DNA of 7,583 nt, taken from positions 1 through 7,583 of the forward strand of contig NZ_CABKRX010000072.1 of the NCBI RefSeq assembly GCF_902374955.1, given 5' to 3'. This document shows positions 6,691 through 7,583 of this stretch, piece by piece (position 1 is the first letter of the stretch; every line of letters starts with the position of its first letter). Both the position numbers and the translations under genes were made by a program. The notes beneath the pieces were generated by a model, which was given only the letters and a program-made list of their open reading frames with translations, was not told the origin of the DNA and made no database searches. The DNA is from Bacillus massilioanorexius (lineage in GTDB: Bacteria > Bacillota > Bacilli > Bacillales > DSM-1321).

Positions 6691-7173
6691 TTGAAATCCT
6701 ACGGACTTTTTTCTGGAGTCATCTTAATTGGATTCGGCATCTATTATTTTTTAAGTCAATCAAGCATTGAACTGTTTCAAGGATTTTATTCTTGGCCAAC
6801 CATTCTTTGTATCGTTGGAATTGCTTTTCTTATTCAAGCCTATAAAGGAAATAAAAGTGATTCAATATTAGCCGGAGTCATTTTTTTAGGTTTTGGAATT
6901 CATTTTCATGTTGTTCACACTTTAAAGCTCTGGCCAAACGAACTAGGAATTTTTATTTTAATCATTTCATTAGGCTTAATGCTACAAGGAAGTAAAGCAA
7001 AATCAGGAATGCTACCAGGTTTTTTATTATTAGTAGTAGCACTCATTCTTTTATTTAAAGAAAAAATGTTTGACCTCCTTGGTATTGTCCAATCGGGTAT
7101 AGGCGCATCATTTCCTGTATGGTCCATTCTTTTGGTTGGTTTAGGTGTTGCGCTATTATTTATCAAAAAATAA
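6691..7173 (+). CDS. Multi-pass membrane protein with LiaI/LiaF-like transmembrane repeats
   Basis: The 160-aa product is almost entirely membrane helices: about residues 5-21, 33-51, 58-76, 84-99, 107-123 and 142-158, with short charged loops. Three similar two-helix units can be laid over each other (5-52, 58-102, 106-160). The first helix of units 1 and 2 reads GVILIGFGI / GVIFLGFGI, the second helix often starts after a WP or PVW, and each unit ends in a Lys-rich turn (QAYKGNK, QGSKAK, FIKK). This matches the LiaF-type transmembrane pattern seen in envelope-stress proteins, but the soluble LiaF domain is absent. The start is TTG at 6691, supported by GAAGGG at 6679-6684 with a 6-base spacer; no other start fits. 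It is divergent from hemA. In B. subtilis a small membrane protein, YsxD, also lies beside hemA, so this may be its counterpart; that link is from memory and unproven. Function unknown. Confidence 0.85.
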   Translation: MKSYGLFSGVILIGFGIYYFLSQSSIELFQGFYSWPTILCIVGIAFLIQAYKGNKSDSILAGVIFLGFGIHFHVVHTLKLWPNELGIFILIISLGLMLQGSKAKSGMLPGFLLLVVALILLFKEKMFDLLGIVQSGIGASFPVWSILLVGLGVALLFIKK

Positions 7174-7183
7174 TACAGAACTA

Positions 7184-7211
7184 TTGAATAGAAATGTGAA
7201 GAATCTATAAT
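7184..7211 (+). promoter_or_regulatory. Sigma-A promoter for the 81-aa membrane protein gene
   Basis: TTGAAT (7184-7189) and a perfect TATAAT (7206-7211) are separated by 16 bases. Transcription would start near 7218, about 65 bases before the ATG at 7283. It starts only 11 bases after the preceding stop codon, so the small gene can be expressed separately from its neighbour. Confidence 0.65.
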
Positions 7212-7247
7212 GGTAACGATTCGCCACTCAACACATACCATAAAAAT

Positions 7248-7269
7248 AAAGAGTCTTGAAAAGCTCTTT
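7248..7269 (+). repeat. Hairpin next to the ribosome site of the 81-aa gene
   Basis: AAAGAG-t-CTT pairs with AAG-CTCTTT around a GAA loop: nine pairs with one bulged T. The stem ends two bases before the GGGG ribosome site (7271-7274). It ends in TTTT but these T are mostly in the stem and G follows, so termination would be weak. It could be a poor terminator for the upstream gene or a structure that modulates translation. Confidence 0.35.
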
Positions 7270-7282
7270 TGGGGATGATGTT

Positions 7283-7528
7283 ATGAGTATAGTATGTAAA
7301 CGATTATTCACTATGATTATTTTATCTTTACTCGGAACGTTTGAATTGATTTGGCTCTTTTATTCAATAAATATGTACAGTGAAATCATATTTCTATTTA
7401 TCATATGTTCCCTTATTACATTGTTTAGTAGTCTAGCCTCCATCGATGAACCTAATTCTATTACTTTTAATAATCGTTCAAGAATTAGTGTTGTGTTATT
7501 ACTATTAGCTTTTATCTTACTCATCTAA
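7283..7528 (+). CDS. Small hypothetical membrane protein (81 aa)
   Basis: I do not recognise this protein. From the ATG at 7283 it has 81 residues with about three hydrophobic helices (roughly 8-28, 31-51 and 67-81) and one polar stretch, SIDEPNSITFNNRSR (about 53-67), between the second and third. A single Cys lies at residue 5 and another in the second helix. The C-terminus ends inside the last helix (LLLLAFILLI). GGGG at 7271-7274, 8 bases upstream, supports this ATG. An in-frame TTG at 7256 would add nine residues (KSSFGDDV after the first), but it lies inside a hairpin arm without a ribosome site. The gene has its own likely promoter and follows the LiaF-like membrane protein by 109 bases on the same strand. 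Being short and AT-rich it could be spurious, but the start signals and promoter make it credible. Confidence 0.65.
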   Translation: MSIVCKRLFTMIILSLLGTFELIWLFYSINMYSEIIFLFIICSLITLFSSLASIDEPNSITFNNRSRISVVLLLLAFILLI

Positions 7529-7567
7529 TAAAAAGCTTAATCAGCCTTATCAAAATGTAATTCTAAT

Positions 7568-7583
7568 AGAAAGAGACAGACCT
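7568..7583. terminator. Possible left arm of a terminator cut by the window edge
   Basis: The window ends GAAAGAGACAGACCT, an A-rich run leading into a GC-richer segment about 40 bases after the last stop codon. This is the shape of the left arm of a Bacillus bidirectional terminator, but the right arm (expected AGGTCTGTCTCTTT) is outside the window, so this is a guess. Confidence 0.25.

Noticed and set aside
6915..7241. 108-codon minus-strand frame
   Set aside because: Antisense to the 160-aa membrane protein; the plus-strand frame has the clear helix pattern and start site.
7210..7241. ATGGTA/TACCAT inverted repeat after the promoter at 7184-7211
   Set aside because: Only six pairs with a 20-base loop; expected by chance in this composition.
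1..7583. Search by eye for CRISPR arrays, insertion sequences, tRNA or rRNA genes and phage genes
   Set aside because: No regular repeats, transposase-like frames, terminal inverted repeats or RNA gene signatures were seen.

Overview
The window looks like a chromosomal segment of a low-GC Gram-positive bacterium of the Bacillaceae. The evidence is the AT-rich composition, strong AGGAGG-type ribosome binding sites, use of TTG as a start codon, and above all the gene order hemA-hemX-hemC-hemD-hemB-hemL, which is the classical Bacillus hemAXCDBL operon. The species cannot be named from the sequence alone.

Positions 1-6248 (minus strand, so read right to left) hold the tightly packed operon that makes uroporphyrinogen III from glutamyl-tRNA. 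HemA reduces Glu-tRNA to glutamate-1-semialdehyde, HemL converts this to 5-aminolevulinate, HemB condenses two ALA to porphobilinogen, HemC polymerises four of these to hydroxymethylbilane, and HemD closes the ring. HemX is a membrane protein known in B. subtilis to lower the HemA level. Gaps are 13, 9, -4, 25 and 49 bases. hemL runs off the left edge after 428 sense codons with no stop in the window, so it is almost certainly complete in the genome but cut here.

Positions 6249-6690 are a non-coding interval of about 440 bases that separates hemA from genes running the other way. It carries two candidate promoters facing hemA, two candidate promoters facing right, several dyads and a weak hairpin. 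No RNA gene or convincing small ORF was seen there.

Positions 6691-7528 (plus strand) hold two small membrane-protein genes. The first (160 aa, TTG start) has a LiaI/LiaF-like transmembrane pattern that appears to be a two-helix unit repeated three times. The second (81 aa) is an unrecognised protein with about three membrane helices and probably its own sigma-A promoter. The last bases may be the left arm of a terminator cut by the window edge.

Nothing here is clearly a new system. The hem operon is ordinary. The items worth a second look are the divergent regulatory interval, the triplicated membrane protein and its small neighbour.
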